Positions 1 through 8,689 of a DNA stretch of 64,000 nt are shown here, one piece after another; positions within the stretch are counted from its first letter, which is position 1; every line of letters begins with the position of its first letter. Origin of the DNA: Corynespora cassiicola (taxonomy: Eukaryota; Ascomycota; Dothideomycetes; Pleosporales; Corynesporascaceae). The stretch is from assembly GCA_022059125.1 (NCBI GenBank), contig JAEUWY010000008.1, forward strand, positions 1,302,001 through 1,366,000. The letters run 5' to 3'. The position numbers and the translations under genes are program-made. A model generated the notes under the pieces. The model worked only from the letters and a program-made list of their open reading frames with translations. It did no database searches and was not told the origin of the DNA.

Positions 1-2138
1 GTTTTTCCGCATTGATACTAGTGGAGCTAGGTCGCCGCTTTAAAGAATTTGATTGGGTGTTGGATAGCCCTACTTTGGGGCTGGGAGTTCTTTCAGTCTC
101 GTTAGAGGCACTTGGAGTCCCAAGAGGTGATGACCTTGCCAACTTCTGATCGACGGAGGCACACTGCGGGATCATGTTATCGTCGGCGAGCCACGAATAG
201 GTTGGGTTGTTCAGCAATGCGTATAAGTCTGATTCAAATGTAGCGGACATAGCGGCAGTAGGTGAGGAATTCAAATGATTGTCTTGAACGAGGTAGCATC
301 TCGCTCTTAAATACTCGTCATATGAGTAAAAGTATTGGCGGGGTACGTATCATTAGAGCCAGGGTATAAGACAATGTTGGTGGCAGTGTTGCAGAATGTG
401 AGCTTAATATAGTAGTAATGTGAATGGCGTGCGTAAAGACTAGGGTTTGTGGGTAAGCTACTGGCTCTCAGGCTTTCCCCCAAGGCTCTCTTCGACTCTA
501 AGCCTGCATTGGCGCTTTGAATTGCAACTGGTCACCCGCAGTGTCTTTCATAACATCTATCTATTGGTGGAAAGGCATTATAGCTCCAACACGCGTCCCC
601 ACTACTCTTTACTTAGAAGCGCTTGAATTTATGCAAACCAAAGCGCCGGATTACGCTTCTCGTTCATGAAAATAGCAACAAACCGTTCGGTACTAGCCCT
701 GATGTCCTTTCCAGGTCCAGACGTTACCGCGCCAAAAGTACTGGCTGACAAGGCCATGTCTTTACCCTCAACAGTGCCACCCTACCCCAGCAGCATTGAT
801 ACAGCTCATACCACGCCACTTGAGTGCTTGGTCTTGAGTTTTTTTCAAAATTATAGCGTGTCGTAGGTGCCAACACATAGTTATAGGTAGAGGTTGAGGT
901 AGATTCCAGTCAGTATCAGATGAGTTGGCCTTTTGCCACACGCGGCAAATACAGCTTACATGACACACAAGTTCTTTGTAGCTCCATAGTCTCTTCTCAG
1001 TCTATAAAGTCAATCTGATTAACTCTTTCTCTTGATGCAATCCATCAGAGTCACCAGAAATTTGGCTTATGGATTGATACGGCGAGATATTCTTCTCTAA
1101 TCTTCCTAGCACTGGCTTTGTAATGGAGTCCAATCCAGAACTCTTACTTATAGAACTTCGGGTAAATATCAGAAATATCACAGGGCTATTTTGATCTTCA
1201 AAGAAGAAATTGTATTAGACTTAGCCAGCTATCAATCGTAAAGGCAAGACATGCCACTTTGTTGAGGCTAAAATTAATTCTTAAGCGTCAATACATTGAT
1301 ACCTTACACGTTCCACCAACTTTTTGGTACAAAACACTAGCAAAATGACTATCGCATGATTATGATCAGTATGGGTTCCAAAAAGCCACTAACCCTCTCC
1401 TAGCCCCTTCAAGTTCAAATCTTCCCATCTCTCCTCAGGTGTATTGTCCTATCTTTGCTCCTAGTTAGAAAGGTATAAAAGCAACTGGTTTTTTTGCTTG
1501 AACATGCTGCTTTTGGTAGCAAGCTTTTGAAACCTCAAGCTCTGATCAATCGAAACACGAGCGCCTACGGGACATAAACCCCCAGTCCATCCGTGCCCCT
1601 GCACTGAAGTAGAAAATGAGGTCTTATATCTCCTGGACTGTGGGTTTATTTCCCGTAAGCGCTCGTGATGCACGGGATCTTATTTCCCGCAGGGGCGATT
1701 GTAGAATGCGGGCTGGCGGCGTCGAGGGGCACAGGACTACGTCATAATTAGCCGCTATGCAGCGGATAGGGGATATTGGCTGGTATGGGCCGAGGTGCCG
1801 CAGGGGACAAATGTCCGTGTTTTCTGGTCGTTTAGGAGAAGTACCTACCTGCTACTGAAGGTGAGGGCGGGGATCACGGGACAGGGGGTTCGGATATTGG
1901 CGCCGAAGCTCCGAGTGGCTGTGCGTGTGGTTGTGCGTGGCTGGCGGAAGGAATATGGGACAGTGTCGCTCGTTGGTGACAAAATGGAAACAGTGAAGAA
2001 AAACAAGGAAAATAAATAAGATAGAATAAGCAAAGTAAGAAAAAAAGTAAGCAAAACGCATGCCTCCATTGGTCTTCCCCGAGCCCATAAGATATATATC
2101 CCTCTGTCCCATAATGGGTCGCTGCTGTTCATCTTAAG
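1..2138. other. Gene-free left flank
   Basis: No reading frame here has a plausible start, codon pattern or recognisable motif; the longest open stretches are short and overlap each other on both strands. A TATAAAA box-like sequence at about 1473 has no gene behind it. The right end carries one copy of a dispersed repeat, listed separately. Confidence 0.5.
1899..2016 (+). repeat. Dispersed repeat B, copy 1
   Basis: Both ends match the stretch at 21662-21823 in the same orientation. The left end is a GGCGCC(G/A)AAGCT(C/T)CGAG-like block. The right end is a GCTCRTTGRTGA block followed by AAATGGAAACARTGRAGAAA. The middle differs: GT-rich here, a GTGAAG hexamer array there. This looks like two decayed copies of one non-coding repeat or transposon end. 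Confidence 0.5.
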
Positions 2139-2175
2139 TTGGGTTGCGACCGTACACCCCACAAACCAACATCCG

Positions 2176-3323
2176 ATGGCGGAGCGCCCCGTAACGCAGC
2201 ATGGCAGCGAGCCGAACCCACTCGATACCACTGGACTCTGCCTGCTGTCACTCGATGGTGGTGGGGTCTGCGGCCTTTCGACGCTTTACATCCTCAAAGG
2301 CCTCATGGATCGACTGAATGGCCAACGCTGCGAAGCCGGCCTTCCTTCGGCGAAGCCGTTCGAGATATTCGACCTGATCGGCGGCACGAGTACGGGCGGG
2401 TATGTAGGCGGTTACCTAGATGCGAAATCTAGCTGACGTGACAGCCTAATCGCCATCATGCTTGGCCGGCTCGAGATGGACGTGGATGAATGCATCACGG
2501 CGTACGTCGACCTCACGAAGACGGCGTTTGGTGAGAAGCTCAACAGGCTCCCTATGGATCTAAGGGGCGACATCAAACCACAATTTGACTCTGCAACACT
2601 CGAGAAGGCGATCAAAGGAGTGATCACCAGCCGTGGCATCCCAGAAACTGCCGAGCTGAACGACAGCGTCGAGCGCGGCTGCAGAACGTAAGTAGCCCAC
2701 GACCACCACAAATAGAGAGCTCACAAAATAATAGCTTTGTGTGCACCACATCGCACGAAATCAAAGGAATCCGACGTTTGAGAAGCTATGCGCTTCCCGA
2801 TGAGCCCAATATTCCCGCCACAATATGCGAGGCTGCACTTGCAACATCAGCTACCACGAGATTCTTCGACGTCGCTCAGATTGAGGCTCGCAATTTAGTC
2901 TATGGCGTGCTGGATGCGAATAACCCCGTCGACGAAGTAGAGGACGAGGCGTCAAACATCTGGTGCCCGGAGACGGCAGACCTACAGCTTCAAGTCAAAT
3001 GCTTTATATCTGTTGGAACGGAACATCTTGTGGAAAAGGCCACTGAGGACAAGATCATAGGGTTCTTGCCGAAGACGCTCGTCGAGCTAGCTACAGAAAG
3101 GGAGAGAACGGCAGACATGTTTGTGCCACGCTGGCGGCATTCCTTTGACAAGAACCGTTACTTTCGCTTCAATGTCGAACAAGGCCTCCAAGGCGTGGAG
3201 CTGACTGAATATAAAGAGCAAGGCTTGATCGAGGCAGCTACAGAGGAATATATTGCGCAGCAAGAGCAAAAGTCGCGCATGCAAGAGTGCGTTTCCAATC
3301 TGAAGCAGAAACAGAGTGTGTAA
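2176..3323 (+). CDS. Patatin-like phospholipase domain protein, catalytic residues degraded
   Basis: Three exons, 2176-2399, 2445-2687 and 2735-3323, separated by 45- and 47-bp GT-AG introns, give 351 residues in phase. The N-terminal third has the patatin glycine loop as DGGGVCGLS and the nucleophile elbow GGTSTGG, whose last Gly is split by intron 1. Family members normally have DGGGxRG, so the Arg is replaced by Cys. The second half of the catalytic dyad is normally a DG(A/G) tripeptide just before xNNP. Here it reads YGVLDANNPV, so the Asp appears lost. In fungi this family cleaves membrane lipids and is often fused to NB-ARC and TPR domains; the NB-ARC gene follows 213 bp downstream on the same strand. 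I infer a gene that is spliceable but probably catalytically dead. The start is the first ATG in frame with the glycine loop. Confidence 0.8.
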
Positions 3324-3458
3324 ATTAAGGATTTTGCCTAGGCTAAATCCTGCCTGGCTGGAATGCTGTTTAGTACTAACGTTGTATAGATAGAACGGAC
3401 ACTACTTTTTTGTTGACTGTACAAGTAAGCGTTTTGCTGCGAGTCCACCCACTTCCTA

Positions 3459-3533
3459 GAGGCTAATTTCTTGAAGGAATATGAGGCTCGTCACAAGTCA
3501 AGTATGCTGCCTATCCTATCAAAGTTCTTTCAA
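3459..3533 (+). pseudogene. Orphan linker exon between patatin and NB-ARC genes
   Basis: A short open stretch in the patatin reading frame encodes a segment containing FLKEYEARHKSSMLPILSKF and then stops just before the NB-ARC start codon. It cannot be joined to the patatin exon by a clean in-phase intron, although a CTAAC-type branch point and a TATAG acceptor lie near 3380-3390. I read it as the leftover linker of a former single patatin-NB-ARC-TPR gene. Confidence 0.4.
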
Positions 3534-3535
3534 TA

Positions 3536-5335
3536 ATGTCTACAGCTCTCCCTAAAGTCGGCTGGAACGTTCCATTTGCGAGGAATACGCGGTTCGTAGG
3601 TTGTGGGCCTCAGTTCAACCAACTTAAAAGCTCTCTATTTGCCAAGGACCAATCACCAAAAATAGCAATATTTGGCTTAGGAGGCATGGGCAAAACTCAG
3701 ATTGCGCTGGAGCTGGCATTCGGTGCAAGAGAAAAGTACCCCGACTGCTCAATCTTATGGATGTCGGCCACCAACGCTGAAGGTCTTGAGCAGGCATTCA
3801 CAGATGTCGGCAAGCAACTCGAGATACCCGAAATAGAAAAGAAACAGGTCAGCTCTAAGGAACTAGTACAACGTCACCTGAGCCAGGACGGAGCTGGTCG
3901 ATGGCTTCTGGTAGTCGACGATCTCGACGACATGAACATTTGGAAGAGCGGGTTGAAAGACTATCTGCCGAAGAGCCAGCAAGGCTGTGTCATTTGTACT
4001 ACTCGGAGTAGAAAGGTTGCTGTCGACGTGGCGACATCGAACATCGTCGAAGTGCCAGAAATGGAAGAAGAAGTGGCTATGCAGCTGTTAAGCAAGTCAT
4101 TGGTCAACAGGAAGCTTTTGTTACATGACCAAAACGCGCGAAAGCTGCTCCGGCAACTTGCATTCCTTCCGCTTGCAATCGTGCAGGCCGCAGCATACAT
4201 CAACAAGAACAGAATCGCACTTTCGACCTATTTGTCGCTCCTAGAGGGTCAGGAACAAGATACGATCGATATCCTTAGCGAAGACTTTGAAGATGGCGGA
4301 AGATACAAGGATATCAAGAATCCCGTAGCCACAACCTGGCTGATATCTTTTGAGCAGATCCGGCAGCTCGACCCCCTCGCGGTAGACTATCTATCGTTTG
4401 TATCATTTATGGCTTCAAAAGACATTCCGCAGTCGCTTCTCCCTCCAGCGCTGTCTCTAGTAAAGCAAGAAAGTGCGATTAGGACACTAGATACATATTC
4501 GTTTGTAACCAGGCGGGCCGCGAACGGGTCGTTTGACGTTCATCGCTTGGTACAGCTGACAACACGGAGCTGGCTGAGGGCAGAGCACCAGTGGCATAAC
4601 TGGGCGTACAAGGCGTTAAATCGACTGATGGATATGGTCCCTCTCGGCGATCACGACAAGAGACAGATCTGGACAGCATATTTGCCGCACGCTGTTCATG
4701 TCACGGGCTTGATGGAGGTTCGCACAGCGGAAGAGTGGGTGGTGTTAATAGACCGGACAGGGCGCTGCGAGAGGACGCTTGGACGCTACAAAGCTACCGA
4801 GTACACCCAAAGACAGGTTCTTGGGCGAAGGCGGGAGACATTAGGCGAAAACAAACCGTCGATACTGACAAGCATGAACAACCTGGCAGTGGCACTGAGA
4901 TGGCAGGGAAAGTACGCAGAGGCGGAGAAGATGCATCGAGATACGCTGGCGCTGAGGAAGACGGTGCTGAGCGAGAATCATCCGTCGACGCTGACCAGCA
5001 TGAACAACCTGGCAGTTGCACTGAGCTGGCAGGGAAAGTATGCAGAGGCAGAGAAGATGAATCGAGGCGCGTTGGCACTGAGGACGAAGGTTCTGAGCGA
5101 GAACCATCCAGACACCCTGGCCAGCATGAACAATCTTTCCTATACTCTGAAAAGTCAAGGCCGCACTCATGAGGCGCTTCTGCTAATGGAGAAGTGCGTC
5201 ATGCTTGGGGGGCAAGTCCTAGGCTCTGAACATCCTAATATTATGTCTTCTATTGCTGCTCTGAATGCTTGGAAAAACCAGATGGCGGTGGAGAGTGATA
5301 GCAACAGAAGATCTGGGGGCGAGAGCAGAAGCTAG
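3536..5335 (+). CDS. NB-ARC/TPR NOD-like receptor (STAND ATPase)
   Basis: Single exon, 599 residues. The NB-ARC core starts near residue 45. The P-loop is GLGGMGKTQIA (about 47-57), Walker B is WLLVVDDLDD, the sensor region is CTTRSRK, and the GLPLA-like motif is FLPLAIVQAA. A winged-helix-like region follows. The C-terminus holds three 42-residue TPR units of the kinesin-light-chain type, each with NHP(S/D)TL(T/A)SMNNL and QGKYAEAEKM motifs; the first two are nearly identical. STAND proteins of this build are ATP-dependent switches in fungal non-self recognition and programmed cell death, with the repeats as sensor. All nucleotide-binding motifs look intact. No effector domain is encoded in this frame; the upstream degraded patatin is the likely former N-terminal effector. 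Whether the ATG at 3536 is the native start or follows gene breakage is unclear. Confidence 0.85.
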   Translation: MSTALPKVGWNVPFARNTRFVGCGPQFNQLKSSLFAKDQSPKIAIFGLGGMGKTQIALELAFGAREKYPDCSILWMSATNAEGLEQAFTDVGKQLEIPEIEKKQVSSKELVQRHLSQDGAGRWLLVVDDLDDMNIWKSGLKDYLPKSQQGCVICTTRSRKVAVDVATSNIVEVPEMEEEVAMQLLSKSLVNRKLLLHDQNARKLLRQLAFLPLAIVQAAAYINKNRIALSTYLSLLEGQEQDTIDILSEDFEDGGRYKDIKNPVATTWLISFEQIRQLDPLAVDYLSFVSFMASKDIPQSLLPPALSLVKQESAIRTLDTYSFVTRRAANGSFDVHRLVQLTTRSWLRAEHQWHNWAYKALNRLMDMVPLGDHDKRQIWTAYLPHAVHVTGLMEVRTAEEWVVLIDRTGRCERTLGRYKATEYTQRQVLGRRRETLGENKPSILTSMNNLAVALRWQGKYAEAEKMHRDTLALRKTVLSENHPSTLTSMNNLAVALSWQGKYAEAEKMNRGALALRTKVLSENHPDTLASMNNLSYTLKSQGRTHEALLLMEKCVMLGGQVLGSEHPNIMSSIAALNAWKNQMAVESDSNRRSGGESRS

Positions 5336-5806
5336 ATCCACAGCCGGAACGAGTACGACAGTAAAAAAAATGGAGATTGAGATTCCATGCAGGCCTGTAA
5401 ATGAGATTTTCTGCGCATATATTCTTTAGTTTATTTCAGAGCAGTTGTATAAGTAGACATGTTTAAGAATTTTATCGCTACGTGTGTTTGATAAATAAAC
5501 GTGGTTACTGCCAAGGCTAGTGTGATTTGCCTCCCCCCCCGTATCTGAATTATCTACTTCACTGGACTTACCGTCTACTGACACCTTCGTCTCTTACGTA
5601 GACCAAGACTTTTCTAGGCTTCTGGAGCCGCCAATGCTGCAGTGCGCTTAGGTTGCGGTGTGGATACATCTTCAGGCTCAACAAGTGCACTTTGAGCATC
5701 GACCTATGCAAATCTCTCAGCATAGAAAGCTCCCATGTCTCCAAAATGATGGTTCCAAGCCATAGTCGCTGCGTAAGAAGCGAAAAGTCCTTGCATAGCG
5801 AGAGAC

Positions 5807-6370
5807 ATGTTGCTTGCTTCTACTAGCTCTGAAGAACCATCCTCCTGCCCTATCTCTACCAAAAAATTGGTAGCTGATATCATCTCATTACGAGAGGGAG
5901 AGATCAACGGGCTGGGAAATCCGGTAGATTTTTTCGCAAGCTTGAAGAAAATGATCACGCAGCAGAGCCGCATCATCACGAACCAAAGCAGCATCCTCAA
6001 AAGCATCAAGGGAAATCCCACAGCGATCAAAGTGGGACCAAAGTGGCAAGCTTTAAGAAACGGTTGGCGGCGACGCAGCTGGCCGCAAACTCTGCCGACC
6101 TCACGGCTATGGTGGCGCACGTTGGGAAAGGAGAGTCATGGTGGTGTTAGTTTACATACCCGATTTCTGTGGTGGCGACTTCAATCTACATAACCCCACT
6201 GGGGGGAGGCGTGCACGTGGGGAACGCACCGAGGCAGAAAGAGAGCGAGCCAATCATCGACTTTATCGCGGACCTCTCACTACAATGCCTGCTGCCATCC
6301 GCATGAGCTTCTATATGGACATGGAGATAGAAGAAGCTTCGGAAACCCTGCTCTTCAAGAACACGCTGTG
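5807..6370 (+). mobile_element. Decayed non-LTR retrotransposon (Tad/LINE-like) fragment
   Basis: A 128-codon frame starting at 5807 has a gag-like charged segment with LKKMITQQSRIITNQSSIL. Around 6168-6310 two frames together read CGGDFNLHNPTGGG followed by IIDFIADLSLQCLLPS. This matches the GDFN...HP...GG and (I/L)(I/L)DFI...L..LLP pattern of the apurinic-type endonuclease domain of fungal LINEs. The frame shifts between the two blocks, and most of the element is missing. Identification rests on these short motifs only. Confidence 0.4.
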
Positions 6371-7308
6371 AGACAAGATTCGGGAGGCAGGTTCACCCAG
6401 AAGGTTGATGCAGCGCTGCGTAGTTTGGAGACGGTATCCGGTTACGGTGTGACGGAGAGGCCCATGAGGCTGCGGAGCAGAAGCAACTGGATGGGGTGGG
6501 CAGAGTTTGTTTTCCAGCAGGTGTGGCAGCGAAGTAGTGCCGTCGAGCAGCAAAAAAAGCAGTGCCACAAAACTTTAATTGCCAGCCCCGGCTCGCTGCT
6601 AGCCCAATCTATAGCGCCGAGAGTATTCACTGGCTTGCGAATCCTGTCCTGGTCATGCACCAAGCGGCACCATTGGTAGGTTCCCTGGAAGTCGCTAACA
6701 GATTCTTTGCTAAAAAGCTCTTGTCGGGATATTGTGTTAGTATGGAGCTGGATCTAGGCCCCGCGTATTATGTAGCTATTTCTGTCAGCAAACTCAGATG
6801 CTGAGGTGTCTCACTTACGAAAATAGCTCTAGCGGTTATGGATATCGAGAATGGATCCTGACTATAACTCAGTAACGTTACATCTTGAATTAAATGATCA
6901 ATTGAATTTTTCAGGTCCCTGAATGGCCTTGTGGATCATTTATCGTGGAAACAGTATTCGGATCTTCAAGATAAGGTCATACCGTAACTCGATTTTTGGT
7001 TTTCAGGACTCGGATTTTGGTATATCTCTTTACCAGCTCAAGAAGGAAGACATATCAGAGCACTGTATGCCGTTTACTTCCTACCTAGGGAGCCGTCTAT
7101 GGGCATATCGAAATGTGGTAAACGATAATAGAGACCTCCCTACAAGACGTCTGAATTGTTCCTCGAGGATTTCCTAGCACATAATCCCAATGAGCCTCTG
7201 TTGACCCGTATTGTAGAACTGTACCGCATCAGTATCACCCGAAATGAGCGCATGATGAGACTTGTGAAGCAGCTGTTTGATCTCGAGAGAAAGGAAAAAT
7301 CCAATTGA
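6371..7308 (+). pseudogene. Degenerate coding remnants of unknown origin
   Basis: Small open frames continue on the same strand but are broken by stops and frame changes. The clearest piece, about 7138-7308, encodes a charged helical C-terminus including YKTSELFLEDFLAHNPNEPL and ISITRNERMMRLVKQLF before a TGA. No start codon or intron links it to upstream frames. It may be the end of a lost gene or a transposase; I do not recognise the family. Confidence 0.3.
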
Positions 7309-7596
7309 AGACTCTTCCCTTTTGTACTTTATTAATAAGTCTTATCTTATCCCAATATATCGAGAACTGCCACGCGATTATTCCGCCAAGCTACCATCCT
7401 CCAGAAATTTTCTATTAGGAGGTGCATACGCGCTACCATGGGCGTGTAAATAGTATATGCCTAATGATTTGAATTGCGCAAATGGAGGGATTGCACAAAA
7501 GACAATTTAATTAGAGCTATTTTATATCCAATGAGGAACAAAAAAAAACCTTTTTCCATGAGAATAAAGAAACAATATATATTTCAATATCTTCTC

Positions 7597-8330
7597 CTAC
7601 AGTGATACAGTATTGTATTCATAAATCACCTGTCAGGAAATCTGTACATTCATAACTGTTTCACTGTCCTATTTTTTGTAAGCGTGATATACCAACTCAA
7701 GGTGCATACTTACCAGGCGTTTTGGTGGGGACGGTGAGGTTGGATTCGTAGAATTGTATACCATGTAATGTCCCGAATGTTGGACCACAACGTACACCTC
7801 TGTATTCTCTGCGTGGGCAAGTTGATTGGCTTTGCGAAAAAGAGTCTCAGTACGATTTCGGTGCTGAGGGTTCTTCGAATGAAGATGAGTAGGTTTACGG
7901 GAACGGTCGTGTATGTGGTAGGTGGACGGAAGGTACTGGCAGTATGAGCAAGAGCAATCGAGATGAAAGTTCCACCTACACTCTGGGGCCCAAGAGCACG
8001 AGGGGAAGACGGCGAAAGTGGACGCAGGATAGGATAATGTGGGCTCGTCGTATTTTTAGTGCTTGATTCAACTGGGATGTCATTCAGCTGATGTAGTATT
8101 CTATCTAGCTGCCGGTGAAGTTGGTCCCGCGAGGCTGGGCGCCTCGTGACGACCTTAGCTTGGCGCTTATGAGAAAGGCTTGGCGTCGGCATTAACGGAG
8201 GTGGCGTTGTCCGAATGCGAGGGAGTAGGAGTTTTAACCGAGGTGTATCTGGTGTGCTTGAGCGCGAAGCCACAGTGTGTGCTCGGAATGGCTCAGGCGG
8301 GGACATGATGGCTTTCAATGGATTATGCAT
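7597..8330 (-). CDS. Small protein with C-terminal MADS/SRF-like motif
   Basis: Proposed exons on the minus strand are 8330-7980, 7935-7714 and 7629-7597, with introns of 44 bp (GTAGGT...CCAG) and 84 bp (GTAAGT...ACAG). The model stays in phase and encodes 201 residues; an upstream ATG at 8474 would add 48. The first part is Pro/Ser/Arg-rich and probably disordered. After intron 1 comes TETLFRKANQLAHAENTEVY, then VVVQHSGHYMVYNSTNP. This resembles the short MADS-like proteins of filamentous fungi, with a K(T/A)LF(K/R)KAxELA helix followed by a beta hairpin. It could be a DNA-binding protein. It lies directly downstream of, and in the same direction as, the DUF3723 gene. The longer open frame running through intron 1 is only the unspliced reading. 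Confidence 0.5.
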
Positions 8331-8689
8331 CGCAATATTACGACTGGCAAGTGCAAGGACTGAGAATCCGGAGCGGCGACCACCACTTATATGTTTTCCG
8401 CAGTATCCATGCCTCTGTACACCGTTTTTCGTCAACGCCCCGAGCACAGTACGGTCTACGGGATATCGTCGCATAGCCTGTGCCACATTACCAACATGCA
8501 AACTTAACCAATTATATGCTACGGGAAGTCTCAATTGTGCCTTGGACTGTGATCACACTGCCATTACGAAAGACCGGAGTATGGTAATTGGGGGCTGTGA
8601 CGTGCGTTTAGGCCCGAATTTTGTTGGGACATATCGAAATGGGACCTAGTGCGACAGGGATGGGCGAGAGTTGTACGGTAGTATTCAGA

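Noticed and set aside
1845..2231. 128-codon minus-strand ORF with a hydrophobic Leu/Phe stretch
   Set aside because: It overlaps dispersed repeat B and the patatin start. The related frame at 21645-21833 arises from the same repeat, so it is probably not a gene.
5704..6120. 138-codon minus-strand ORF
   Set aside because: It is antisense to the plus-strand gag-like frame of the LINE relic and has no motif.
7710..8534. Continuous 274-codon minus-strand ORF
   Set aside because: It begins with TTG, and its C-terminal third is the wrong frame. Splicing at 7936-7979 gives a MADS-like sequence in phase.
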